NCBI GenBank assembly: GCA_015679605.1
Contig: JAAAVE010000117.1
Coordinates: 1-32,401 of the forward strand
DNA length: 32,401 nucleotides
Direction of reading: 5' to 3'
DNA from: Podila epigama
Lineage: Eukaryota; Mortierellomycota; Mortierellomycetes; Mortierellales; Mortierellaceae
This document shows, piece by piece, positions 1-12,236 of this stretch; within the stretch, counting starts at the first letter, position 1; each line of letters begins with the position of its first letter. Position numbers and translations under genes: made by a program. Below the pieces are notes generated by a model. The model was not told the DNA's origin and ran no database searches. It was given only the letters and a program-made list of their open reading frames with translations.

Positions 1-81
1 AAAAAAAAAAAAAAACCACATTCGAGAAAAAAACAACAACAACAATCATAACATACACACACACAAAGGAAACGTCAAAGG
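1..81. other. Leader of the kelch-BTB gene
   Basis: The window opens in a run of about 15 A, followed by CAA and CA repeats that run to the ATG at 82. A-rich, CAAC-rich leaders are also seen ahead of other genes here (around 3830-3870). The promoter proper lies outside the window. No other element is visible. Confidence 0.4.
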
Positions 82-2918
82 ATGCCCGCCCCCGCACCAG
101 GTCTACAGTCCATCTCGGACCTCACCACCACCTCGCGCATCGCCACAGGTGACATTCCGCCCCCTCTGGTCGGTGCAACCATGACCATCGTCGATGACAA
201 GCTCTATCTCTTTGGTGGCAGACTCATCCAAAATCGTCAGATGACAAACTCGCTCTACATCCTCAACCTCACCGACTTTCATTGGAAAAACGTCTCACAT
301 ATCGTCAATGTCGCCCCTGCTCAGCCTGCCATCGGTGACCCCGGTGCAGAGGACGAGAATGAAATGGCCGCCCCTCCAACAGAGCGTTATTTCCACTCTG
401 CCAATGCTTACAAAAACTTGATTGTCTTTTTTGGAGGCATGGGCCCTTCCCCTGCCGCCGCCGCCGCTGCTGCCGCTGCTGCTACCGCTGCAAGTGGCAC
501 TCCTGCCTCAACTGAAGCCCAGGCATTAGCCCCACAAGACTTGATTGTCTTTGACGACATCAAGGTGTTGGACTTGGAACGCCTCCAGTGGCGCCAGGTC
601 CGTATCCCTTCCTCGCCCCATGCACCCAAACCCCGGTATGCTCATCTCAGTAGTATTTCAGGTAGCAAACTTGTCATCATTGGTGGACAAGACATTGCCA
701 ACCAGTACATTGAAGAGATCAGCGTGCTCGACCTTGATTCCTGGCAATGGGCCAACTCGATGCGCTTTGAAAAGCACTGTGGCTCCTACCGGTCCATTGC
801 GGTCAGTGGCACCGGTCAAGGCTCCACCATCCCTGTCATTGGTAGCGAAGTCGAAGCAACTTCCCCAACTCAACTCTCGCCCACCTCGGACGGTTTCCCA
901 ACATCCTACCTTCGAAAGACACCCTCCAACACGTCGCTCCATTACACACCCTCCCTCCGCAAGAGTCCATCCAACCTGGCCCTCAAGAAGGGCGGCGCCA
1001 TGTCTCGTCTCTCGGGCACCTCCAACACCTTTGGCACATCGCCTCCAAATTCGGACTACCACCATAATCGCAACTCCATCTATCGTCTCTCACATGTGCC
1101 TACGCCAGTCCAGCAAGAGGAACATCCCATCTACCTTTACTCCAATTTCAACTTTACGGATGTGAAGCGTGAGCTCCAGTGTCTTTCTCCACCTCACTTT
1201 ACGACCCAGGACCATTCCCAGTCCATGTCAGGCAGCTTCCTGCCACCTGGACTTCGATTCCCCACGGGTGCTATTGCGGGACAACATATGATTCTTTCTG
1301 GCACGTATCTCACCAGTGCGCAACAGACATTCAGCATCTGGTCCTTGAACCTGACAAGCCTTGTCTGGACCCGCATCGACACGGGCACAGTCTTTAGCAC
1401 CGGCTCCTGGAACCGTGGCCTGTTGTACGAAAACTCGAATGCATACCTTGTCTTTGGCAACAAAAGCCGCAATCTTGCTGATGACTACCAGAACCGCCAG
1501 ACTAATTTTGAGCACATCTCGATTGTCGACTTGGAGGCCTTTGGTATTTATCGACATCCCCCAACAACCATGACGCAGACCGCACAAGAGTTGGGCCTCT
1601 CGCTCCTGAATGATCCTTCCATGGCTGATTTTGAGATTTTGACACAGGACAATCAGAGGATTCCCGTCAATTCGGCTATCCTGACGACCCGTTGGCCTTA
1701 TTTTGGCGCTTTGGTTCGTGAACAGGAAGAGAAGGAGATGGCTCAGTGTAAACAGGATGGTACCGAATACGACCCGACCTTGTCCTCCAAACGAACTCTG
1801 GCCTTGCCCGAGCCCTTCAATGTCGTCCTCGCCTTTCTTCAATACCTCTATACTGACCATCTGGTGACCGCGCAACAACACCAAGCTACGGTTTTATCAC
1901 AGCTCTTGTTGCTAGCAGACATGTATGGTCTGGATCGTCTCCGGGACTTGGCCACACATGCCCTTCACCAAATGTTGAATATGTCGACAGCGGCGATGGT
2001 ATATGAGACAGCAGCGTTATCACAACAGACGGGACTTCAAATCCGATCCCTCAAAGTGATGATTGCGGCTAAAAAGATGTTGCAACAACAGCAGCTCAAG
2101 TTACAACAGCAACAAGCCCAGAGCCAGAGTATCTCTGCGGATCAAGCTTGGCGTTCGAATAGTGAATCACACCATGGAAGTGAAGATGGCGGAAGTAGTC
2201 ACAATGGCTCTGGGTTTGGTTCGGGTGGATATGGTTCACAACCTTTCAATCCGTACGCGAACAATCCATATCTCTCACAGCAGCAGCAATCGATCCATGG
2301 CTTGTTCCAGCCTTCGCCTCCACCACCACTCTCACCCACATCGATCAATGGCCCACCTTCACCAGACTACAATCGGTTGTCGATTCATGGAGCACAAGGC
2401 TCGACAGCACTTCCACACCCCATGGTACGGAATAGGGGATCCCTTGTCGGTGGCATGCCTTCACAGCATTGGAATACAGAGCCATTGACGCCGCCACCAG
2501 CATCGCCTCCACCACCGGCGTCAGCTCCACCGGCGACAGCACCCCCTTCGGCGACCAAGAGTTCATTCTTTTCGTTCCCTGGTTCCAAGAACAAGCAGTC
2601 GTCAAGCGAAAAGAACAATAACGGGTCGAGTTCTGCCAGTACCAAGTCGGGTTCGAGTGGCCGAATGAAGGTCCCAGCCTTTGCGAGCATGGGAGTTGTG
2701 CCGATTTCGGTGCAATCGGATGCGGGTAGTGTGAAGAGTGGCAAGAGCGGGATGAGTGGAGCCTCGACCGAAGATGCCAAAAAGGAGGAAGCGCAACGAA
2801 AGAAGGAAGTGATGCAAAAGTTGTTGGATACCAGTTACAGTAGTAAGTCGTTCTATTCTGGAGCGCGTGTTTTTTTTTTTTATTAATTGTTTTTGTGTAT
2901 GTTGTGGATGTAGGATAG
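82..2918 (+). CDS. Kelch-repeat and BTB-like protein, Mds3/Pmd1 type
   Basis: The open frame runs from ATG 82. A probable last intron at 2843-2913 (donor GTAAGT, acceptor TAG) would end the protein as ...SYSR at stop 2916-2918 (921 aa); read without splicing, the frame stops at 2886. Kelch blades with paired glycines are visible at about residues 22-72 (LYLFGG), 100-123 (IVFFGG), 157-228 (LVIIGG) and 394-466. A BTB-like segment covers about 505-665, starting with MADFEILT. The rest is low complexity: an Ala run at about 124-137, Ser/Thr/Pro-rich linkers, a Gln-rich stretch and a Ser/Gly/Lys tail. The order kelch, long linker, BTB and the stretches RYAHLS and HCGSYRS resemble yeast Mds3/Pmd1, regulators of sporulation and pH/TOR signalling; S. 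pombe Ral2 has a similar layout. A cytoplasmic scaffold role is inferred from family only. Confidence 0.8.
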
Positions 2919-3911
2919 AATGATTTCTTTCTAACCAATTTTCTTCTTGTCCCTTTGTCCCTTTGTTGTACTGTATAACGATAGCCATGACTATTCAAAT
3001 GCGGTAGGAGTGTTAAACATTTATGAAAAGTAGTAAAAAGAATAATAACCTTCATCCGCCGAGGAAGATTGGATTGTTTTTTGTTGTTTTGCTCTCATGC
3101 TTCTATTCTTACCCAGTGCCACCAATCATTGGTGACATGTATGGTGTAAGCAGCTTCATTGAAGAAGGATGAGGAAGGGAAGGGAAGGAAGGAAGGAAAG
3201 AATGAATGAAGAACATTCATATATACAGACATTCAGACCAACAGATGCAGATGCAGATACAAGATAAGCTGGATGGATGAACCATTTATTAAGCAAGAAA
3301 GAAAGAAAGAAGAATATGAGAAGTGCGCGCGGATAAAGCATCCCATCCATCCTATCCATCATTGGCTTTCTTTGATATGTGGATGGATGTGGAAGCATGT
3401 GGATGTATTTGGGTGGAGATGAGTGGAGATGAGTGGATGCATGGGTGGATGCATGGGTGGATGCATGGGTGGATGCATGGGTGGACGTATGGGGTGGATG
3501 GCATCTTTTTATCCTTTTGCATGCCATTTTTATTTCTATTTCTTCTCTTCTTTTTCTTCTTCTCCTTCTTCTCCTTCTTCTTCGTTTCTCTCCTTCTTCC
3601 CCTACTTCTTCGTCTTCCCCTACATCTTCTTTATTTATCCTGTACGTCTGAGTGCGTCTCTAGTGCGTTAGTTCGTCTTTTCGTCTGTTCGTCTGTTCTC
3701 AGTACCACTTTATACACGACAAACTGTGCACCTTCCCTCGCTCGACTACATTTTCTACCACACTTTTGCGCAAAAGAAAAAATATATAACCAATCCATCA
3801 AGTAAACACCCCCCATTGCATCACTCACGGACCAACATCAACATCACCATCAACATCAACAACAAAGAAATCTATTTGTTTTTACACTTTTAGAGCATTG
3901 CCACGCGCGCA
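2919..3911. other. Low-complexity intergenic region
   Basis: No gene is supported in this 1 kb between two genes on the same strand. It holds GGAAG/GAAT repeats (3175-3215), GGATG-rich sequence, a 12-base tandem repeat (3435-3482, listed separately) and a TTC/CTT pyrimidine tract (about 3530-3620). A CATCAAC-rich leader (3830-3870) precedes the kinase ATG. The pyrimidine tract and CAAC leader probably belong to the kinase promoter and 5' UTR. Open frames here simply translate the repeats. Confidence 0.6.
3435..3482 (+). repeat. 12-base tandem repeat (GGATGCATGGGT)x4
   Basis: Four exact copies of GGATGCATGGGT sit head to tail, followed by a diverged fifth (GGACGTATGGGG, 3483-3494). The flanks are rich in single GGATG words, so the array probably grew from a GGATG-type microsatellite. 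Each unit contains the palindrome ATGCAT. It lies about 430 bases upstream of the kinase start. Confidence 0.9.
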
Positions 3912-6900
3912 ATGCATGATCCCATTCATGTCCCTCGCAACTCGACCTTGGCTTCGGGCATGCCGAGCAACAACAACAACAACAACAACAACAACCATGG
4001 TGTCTCGTCTTCTTCTTCCAGCAACACCACACTTCTCAATAGACGATCTTCCATTCATTCAGCATCCACGCGTGTCAATTGGACACCACCACGGCGTCAC
4101 TCGACACTAGAGATCGAGATTGAATACATTCGAGCTACTACCAATGTACCAACATCTTCATCGTTGACGACTTTGGCAGAGACACCGGTGCAACAACCGA
4201 AAAAGTTGTTATATGGTTCGAAACCGCAGAGTGTCAAAGCCATGACCCCACCTTTGTCAAATCATAGTCGTATGAACAGTGTTGTAGAGGAGGAGGAGGA
4301 AGAAGAAGAAGAGGAGGAGAGGGTGGTAGAACGAAAAGAAGAAGATGAGGAACAACTTGAAGTGGACGACGACGACGATGAAGGTGTGGAAGAATTGCAA
4401 CCCGAAGAAGATGATATGGACAATCAAGAAGACACACATCTCGACCAACGTCTAGCCACACAACTCTCCCACACTTCACCGGGCCAAGTGTACCACACTC
4501 AGCAACAACAACAACAACGGCAACGACAACAGCAGCAACCTCAAAGGACCCCACAATATCATCTCCCGCCGTATTACCGAGGCACGACTGCTCAAGCATC
4601 CAGACCAGCAGTGGTACACTCGGTCCAAAGTGCTATCACGCATATGGTCAGTCTCACTTCAAGCCATGTTCAACACGAAAGCACGCCAGCGCTATCAACG
4701 ACAGGGTCACAGTCTGAAGACGACGACGATGACGATGATGATCAAGAGCTGGACGACGCCTTGCGGCACGTGGACGGCTTTGAGTTGCTAGAACTTTCTG
4801 AGGGAGAGGAAGACGATGAAGAAGATCGTGAAGATCATGAAGTAGAAAGAGAAGAAGATGGAGAAGGAGAAGACAAAATGAAGGACAACGAACAGAAGGA
4901 GGAGGAAGGAAAGAAGCCAAAGATAGAGAAAGTGGATCATCATGCAAGTATCCAACGTTCCCAGGTTGTACAACTGGAGTATCCATCATCAGAACAGTAT
5001 GAATCGCCACTGTCGTCGTCGTCGGAACAACAACAACGAGGTCAAGAAGAAATCACCGAGGCGAGCTCGTCTTTAGAGGACCCTGCATTTGCATCGACGA
5101 CGCAGGCTCAGGAGACACCCCCCGTCATCGAGACACAAGAGACTCTGAAGAGAGAACGGACACGGATACTACAGCGGAGTATTGTGAGCGGTACAAGATT
5201 GATTGACTTTAAGGACATTACCAATATCCATCCATTGAAAAAGGGTGGTTATGGCGAGATCCATACAGCCGAATGGTCACGACTCAAGGTTGTCCTAAAG
5301 CGCGCCTTGCCGGACAACCCTGAAGGTGTCGAACAGTTTGAGCAAGAGGTAAGAGTGTGTAGCAAGTAGGAGATTATGATGTTGATGTTGATGTTCTAAA
5401 AGAGAGAAAGCGAGAAAGAGAAAAAAAGAGGTTAAGGAGGGCCTAAAAGTCATTCCTCCAAACAGGAGCGATAAAATGGTTCTAACAATACTATCCCCCA
5501 TCCGCACCCCGTCTCAATTGCTTTCTTGTAGCTAGAGATCTTGAAACGAACTCATGACTACGACTTTATCGTGCCGTTCTATGGCGTTACGGTGGATCCA
5601 CGGACAAATTCAAAGTGCATGGTGATGCGGCACTGTACGAATAGCAATCTAGTGTCCTTCCTGGAAAAGAACCACGCACATCTCACTTGGTCTGAGCGCT
5701 ACCGTCTCTCGATTGAGATTGCAAAGGGACTCGAGTTTTTGCACAAGTCTGGTTTCCACCATCGAGACCTTCACAGTGGCAATATTCTTTTAGACGACAA
5801 GCGGACGGCACTGATCTGTGATTTTGGGTTGAGTCGGTCGTCCAGCAAGACACAGACGACTGACTTTGCAGCAGCTGTTGGTGTGGCGTCGTTCTTGGCG
5901 CCGGAACGTTTCCCGTATCCACGGCCCGTGTACACAGCCGCGTGCGACATTTATAGTCTGGGTGTGATCTTTTGGCATATATCTTCAGGTCGCATTCCGT
6001 TTGGTCAACGACTCCATGAACCCATCTTGTTGCGGGAACTCATGAATGGACACCGTGAAACGATTGTGCCAGGGACACCACCCGAATACTGTGATACGAT
6101 TGTCAAATGTTGGGACAAGACCCCGTCCGTGCGTCCCAGCATTGGGGTTGTCATTGCTGTCTTACAGACTCTGATCGCTAAACCGATCGAACCAGTGCGT
6201 CATCTTCATCCAGGATTCTTTGTTCCGAGCGAGACCGAGTCGGCCGCGCTCCCGATTCCTCCAGAGCTCAATTCAAAGATGGCAAGTCTCGAACGGGCGT
6301 CCAATACTCTGAACAAGTTGGTTTTTGATATCAAGGATCCACTTATGAAAGAGATTGTCACCTATATCCATGGTAAAGATGATTTTTTATTCTTTCTTCA
6401 TATTCTTCTGTCGTTGCTCACCTACTAACTACGATTCTTTTTGCACATGTATATAGATACAAGAGAATACTTTAGGGAACAACGCAACACCATGGAACCG
6501 CCGTCACCAGTCAGCCCACCAACAACACCTATCTACCTGTGCCCACTTGTTGGAGATCTTGCGGCCATGAGTTATTACCTGACACGGGCACGACCAGGGT
6601 ACAATCCAATCAACGAATCGAGTCCTCAAACAGGTGATACGGCACTTCATTTAGCATGCCTGTTTCTCGAGTCACCCATGGATACCATCAAGGTGCTTGT
6701 AGAGCTTGGAGCGGATATCAACCTTGAGAACTTGCAAGGGTATACGCCGGTCATGATTTTAGTATCGTCGAATACTCAGAATTGTTATGAGGCACTCAAG
6801 TACTTTGTACGTCGTGGGGCACGGATTCCAGCGTATATCCGGAATCCGATTACACCGATGAATAGTGCGCAATTGTATGCCTTGGATGTTGTGAATGCGT

Positions 6901-8330
6901 CCCGAGGGGTGCAGCCAAGGGGTCAAGAAGGTACAGGAGGAGCAGGATCAGGATTGAGAGTCGAGAATGGTGGTGGTGGCTCTCGCACTGTACGACCATT
7001 GTCTCAAGGATCGGCATTGACTTTACAACAACAGCAACAACAACTTGCACAGGATCAACGGCAACAGGCGAGTTATCGAAACAGTTTTCAGAGCCTCAAA
7101 GTGTTTCAAGCACGCAAGGGCGGACCTTATTTGCAGAGTGTGGATCAACTCATTGCACAGGGACGGCCATTGATCCATGTGGTGTCGGCGATGCAAGAGG
7201 ATTATCGGATTCTGGATTGTCTATGTGAAGCAGGTTTAGACCCGGCGATGACGTTTGCGGGTGAGACGGCGTTAGTGGCAGCAGCAGCGCATTTACGGAT
7301 CAAGAATGTAGAGTGGTTGTTGAATCATGATTTGGATATTAGTAATACGGAGAGTGGGATTCAGCGAGCAATCCAAGTAGTCAAGATGTTGCATTTCCCA
7401 ACCATGTCGCATGCACAGCTTGTGGCAGCCACTGCAGGAGGTAGGATTGGAACAGGAGGTAGTAGAGGCGTCAAAGGATTGATCTCTTCAAGGTCTCGTC
7501 AGAGTCTGCTGGATGTAGATACAATGCAAGCGCAAAGTATTCGGGATCTAGGAAAGTACAGCTGGGCAGGCGTCACGTATGGGGAGGCAGACAGGATGAG
7601 TCGAGATCTTGTTGGCCCAGTACTGCATCTGCTGGAGCAATGGACTGGCGCACGACGGGTTGAGGCGCGCAAGGAGGTGGCCACGAAACTGAAGCTCATG
7701 TATGGGTCTAGCACGGATCCGTTTGGTCATGGACCAGCGTATATGCCGATGATGGTCTCTGAAGCGAGGACGGATAGTAGTGGAGAAGGAAGTCTCGACA
7801 GCCGTGAATATTATGACAATGCGGATGGCTATGATGGTGGTGGTGGTGGTGGTGGTTTTGGTGCAAAGGCGCAGGCGTCTCTCTCCTTTTACAACCACCA
7901 GAACCGACAGTTCAACCAACAGGTCAACCAACAGGTCAACCAACAGTTCAACCAACAACAACAACAACAACAAATCGTACAACCGCATCAACAACCTCTT
8001 GGATATCCACAACCACCACTTGCAGGACAACGGCAACAACAACCACAGCAGTCGACTCTTCCACAGCAACAATATCACCAACAGCACCAGCAACAATACC
8101 AACAACATTATCAACAACGATATCAACAAGTACAACAGCAAGCACGGCATCCACTTCAACAAAAGCATTCACCATTACAACAACCTCATCATCATCAATA
8201 CCCATACCCATACCCAACCCTTGAACAAGATTATCAACGAACATTAGGCCGTAGTGCAAGATCATTACGGAAAAGTCAACGACATGCAATCGACCAAGTG
8301 TTGGGCGACAGAGAATATCGGCATTTTTAG
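3912..8330 (+). CDS. TKL-type protein kinase with acidic N-terminus and ankyrin repeats
   Basis: Three exons, 3912-5348, 5532-6372 and 6457-8330, join in phase to give 1383 aa; the second intron carries a perfect TACTAAC branch site. Residues 1-420 are disordered, with Asn, Gln and long Glu/Asp runs. The kinase domain (about 429-710) has the glycine loop GGYGEI, Lys463 in VVLK, HRDLHSGN with catalytic Asp558, DFG at 576 and LAPER at about 602. In VIb the usual Lys after HRDL is His, a variant I associate with the large kinase families of Mucoromycota. Ankyrin-like repeats follow at about 815-880 (TGDTALHLA, GADINLENLQGYTP) and around 1028 (GETALVAAA, VEWLLNHDLDI). The tail holds a Gly run near 1219 and about 100 Gln-rich residues. 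All core catalytic residues are present, so an active Ser/Thr or dual-specificity kinase is likely. Its pathway is unknown. Confidence 0.88.
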
Positions 8331-8529
8331 AAAAAAGAAGAAAAAAAAAAAAAAAGAAAACAAAAACGCATAAAAGAACTTAGAAAAACGATTGAGAGAT
8401 GTACAACAACTATTTTTCATATTTACACAGACTAAAGTTTCTTCTCGATGTGTAAAAGAGAGTGAGTGTTGTCTTTTCACCAACAAAAGAGAAACTACAA
8501 AAAAATCAAGGACCCCCTTTACAGCCTTT

Positions 8530-11500
8530 TCAGAGTGTATATTGACCCTCATCATTATACAGGAACCGCTGAGGAGTGAACCTCGACTTTGAGTTCCAAG
8601 TAAGCTTGGTCACAGTCGAGTCCTTGCTTGAATCATTATTACCGCGGCGGCGGTCTGATTTCTTGCCAACGAATAAGGTCTGATGGCCAACAGTGGTGAG
8701 GTCGGCATCATCCAATCGCTTCCATGTCTCGACTCGGTCACCAAAACTACGGATTTCGAATACACGCGACCTTCGAGGCCGGCTAGGGCTTCCATAGGTA
8801 CCGTAGCCAAGCCCGCCACCATAGCAGAGATTGATGCCACGATGGTCAAGACACTATACAGATTATTATTGTTATATTTTGTGATCAATAATCGCCACAA
8901 TTCAAGAATGATGGTTAGAGTGAGTGAGGTACAGGCGCGCAAAGAATGAAAACAAGAGATTGGTTGGTATGAACAAAGAAGAGAGGGTCAAAAACTTACA
9001 TAGTCATTGAGATGGTCATGTCCAGCCGTAGTCGCACGAACATCCTTACCTAAACAAAAGTTACAAAAAAACATAGGATACGCTCAATGTCAATGTCAAT
9101 GTCAAAGGCGGAGGGAGGGAATAGATGCCAACAAAAAAGAAGAAAAAAAAATACATCAAAAACTTTCCATTGCAACTTACTCTCAAAGATTGCATCAAAC
9201 ATGCCCGAGTTGTAAGATGGCGAGCTAACACGTTCGGCCTTGTCCCCTACCAAACGACCTTCTCTTGGTTCCTCATCGTCATTGTCTCCAGTCTTCTTCT
9301 TTTTCATAAACTCCTCGCTCTGCTCTGTGAGATCATATTCAGGGAGTGGAATATGGAAAAAAGCCAGAGCATTCGGTACATCATTCACACGGTACTCAGA
9401 CGTGATGGCGTTGCTCTGTTGTCGGAACCATTCCACTTGGTCATGCTTAATCCAGTCATACCCTGGATGTTCAATACTGAAGCTGTACGCGCCAGAGTCC
9501 AAAAAGTAGAGCGTGAATTGACCCTTCTCTTTCTCTACAAGATCTGGTTCCTCCAAAGAAGGAGCGTCCTCTTGTGGTATTTCCATGACTACTTGTTGTG
9601 CCATCTTTTCCTCGCTTTCGTCATTCTTCTCGAGGTGGGTCAAGGATAGCCGACGACCCCGTTTGGGGCTATAGATTTTGAGGATGTAATTGCCAACGCC
9701 AGAGATATCCAATGGGCCTCGCTCAGAGAGAGAGAATGGAATGTCGCGAACAGACCGCATCATTTCCTCCCGAGAAAGGTCGCCTTCTTCGTCGTGGTTC
9801 CCGAAAATGATGGTCCATGGAATTCCTCTCTCCACCACAGGACGCGAGTACTTCAAAATTGTCTGATTGAGAGAGAAAGAGAGAGTGTGTGTGAGTACAT
9901 GTGGGAGTAAGATGATATGTTTCCTGACAGGGTACACAGAACGAGTTTGAACAAGCCTGCTATAACCAAAAAAAAAAAAAAAGGAGTCCTCGTCCAAACA
10001 CGCTTTCTGCCTCAGCCTTAGCAAACTTACAGCATAAGCATCATTTGAGGAAAAGCCATCGACATTATCGCCTGTAAAGACTACAAGATCTGGCCGTTCA
10101 GCTTCCAGCATCCGCACCATCATGTCCAATGTGTTGACGTCTCCGACACAGTTCATCTAATGATATATCAAAATATGACATTGACAATTGAATATGGGAG
10201 CAGCAAGACAACGAGTGAGAAAATTGTTTTTTTTTTTTTTGTCCAAAAATAATGACGGTTATCAATTCTCCTCCCCCCCTTTGAGGCGTAACATACCTCA
10301 CTGGGAGCATTATAACAGGTATGGGGTCCGGTGGCCATGTGAATATCAGCAAACTGAACAATCTTGAATGAACCGTCGTTGTGGAAGCGAAGGGTAGGTC
10401 TCTTAGGAAGCTGCTTTTGACCAGTCCTGTAAATAATTTGAGCATTCCAGTTGGGTAACTCATCCTCCGGGCTGGTCTTTGTAAAAGAAGCGTGATTCCA
10501 GTTGAACGGGATTTCATTCGAGCCTAACTCAATAGCAACATTGTCGATTGAATGAGAGTCGCCGACCTGACCTCGTGTCACTGTGAGGAGGATGTTGTGG
10601 TTTTTGAACCGCACGCCAGTATCGATATGTTCCTGGTCGACTCTTGTATTTTCGTTGTCATCATCATTGTCTTTGGAACCTTGGACATGTAGCTGAAGGT
10701 CTGTCACAGGTCGCTCTCCGGGGACAGATTTGTAAAAGAGGTAGAGGTATCGTTTGAATGTGCCTGTCATGATGGGTCTGTTGACGCGTGTCCAACTACT
10801 GTCCATTGTGCACGTTGACAGAACACATGCTTTGGTGGCTATGTGCGTGATAGGGTCACGAGGCCCTGCTCTCCTGTAGTACAGATGAACCCACTGTCCA
10901 CCTATGATGTTTTTTGTTTTTGTTTTTGTTTTTTGTTTTTTTGAAGAGCGACAAGGATGGCCCATTATGACGAGATTAGGAGAAGGAAGAAGGATACATA
11001 AACATGACCTAATGGCGACATTGACGCCATTTCTTGGCCACAGAGCGATACAAAACCCTCTGACAAATGCAAAAAAAGAGAGATGCACTGCGTAGTGGAC
11101 AATGTATAAAAAAAAAATCAACATTCTTTTACCAGTTCCAACGTTCAAGTCCAAGGGTAGACGGTCATATCCGATGGCAGCATGGCTGTCAAAGCCGTAT
11201 TTGATCACAATACTGTCGATAGGAGGACGTGTTGGGTCTCGTTGGACAAACATTGTGAGGACAGGACCACGGGTTCCATCGTTGAGGTTGCCTTCGAGTC
11301 TTTCCCAACCTGGACCCATGTCAGCATCCTGACCTTGGAGGACAGTGATGTCAGTAATTGGGACGAGAGGTTTCTTTTTGTGTAGCTGATAATGTTCATT
11401 TTGGTCACTTGAAACCACGTGTGGAAAGAATGGGCTTCTGCCTTCTTCAAAGGGTGGTGGTGGACTTTGTGCGTTGTCAGTGTAATGGAGATGAACAAAC

Positions 11501-11875
11501 TTGCCGCGCGAGTACTTGTTCAAATCCTGAGGAATCTTTCTGAAGCCTGGAATGACGCAACTGTCGTCTGGACAGGTGGTGAGCTTGATATCGGTGATTC
11601 CAGCTAACAATGGACCCTCTGCGGAAACTAGAGAAACTGTTGCAGCTAGGTCAAAGGGAAAATCAAAGAATGTGTGCACAGACAAAAGCAAAGATGCATG
11701 CCGTCATGATTTTTTTTTTTAAAAAAAAAGGGTGACAATGGGTTTGGGTTAGTTCACAAGGGAAGCATAGCAATTGACGAAGGTTGTTGTGAGGTCTGCC
11801 ACAGAAAAGAGAAAGAGTTTTACCCAAGGCAGCAGACAGCCCAAGGACCAGACTATGCCAATGGGTCGGTCGCAT
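8530..11875 (-). CDS. Secreted calcineurin-like metallophosphoesterase, Dcr2 type
   Basis: Seven exons join in phase: 11875-11824, 11645-11133, 10901-10297, 10156-10031, 9862-9181, 9049-9000 and 8853-8530, giving 783 aa. The N-terminus is a signal peptide (hydrophobic core LVLGLSAAL, likely cut near residue 26). Residues 34-310 form about five repeats of some 46 residues (ITDI ... GW-R-----LN-GT-G ... V-L-Y-R), resembling beta-prism/MABP-like modules. The phosphoesterase domain follows with every metal-binding motif: DIH (Asp374), TGDN (Asp420), GNHDEEG (453-459), an HIPLPEY block and GHDHLND (669-675). The C-terminal block YGGGLGYG and TWKRLDD is typical of fungal Dcr2-like enzymes; yeast Dcr2 acts in cell-cycle start and the unfolded-protein response. 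A Glu/Lys-rich insert lies between motifs. Extracellular or secretory-pathway location is inferred. The substrate is unknown. Confidence 0.88.
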
Positions 11876-12236
11876 ATTCCTGCAGTCTGGTCTTATGTAG
11901 GGTTGGTTTAGAGCTTATTGAGGTGGTTTTTGTTGGTTTGAGTGGCAATGAATGAGTTCAATGAGCTGAAATGAGTTGAATGAGTGAGATGAGTGATGGG
12001 CGGATGGATGGAATGAATGAATGAATGGAGAAGAGAAGAAAGAACAAAAAAAAAGGGTCGAACAATGAAAAAGCCCTAATGATATGCGTGTGATGTGATA
12101 CCTCATTTTGATTGAATGACTTTGAACGAGTGGGCAGTCAGCTGGTCACACAACAAAACGCCCATCAAAAGGCCAATTATTTTTTTTGTGACATCTTTTT
12201 ATACATGCATGTCTACATGTCTCTATTTGTGGAGAC
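11876..12236. other. Spacer between phosphoesterase and AspRS genes
   Basis: Both neighbours are on the minus strand, so this holds the phosphoesterase promoter and the AspRS 3' end. A GAAT/GAGT-rich repeat covers about 11950-12035, including four GAAT copies near 12011-12026. A T-run lies at 12180-12187. No coding sequence is supported. Confidence 0.5.

Noticed and set aside
3156-3805. Open frames over the low-complexity spacer
   Set aside because: They translate GGATG, 12-base and TTC repeats and show no domain or splice logic.
4234-4599. Minus-strand frames rich in Leu, Phe and Val
   Set aside because: They mirror the Glu/Asp runs of the kinase N-terminus.
7548-8289. Long Leu- or Val-rich minus-strand frames
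   Set aside because: They are shadows of the CAA/CAG-rich Gln tract at the end of the kinase gene.
9125-9649. 174-codon plus-strand frame
   Set aside because: It lies antisense to a phosphoesterase exon that holds conserved motifs, and starts in an A-run.
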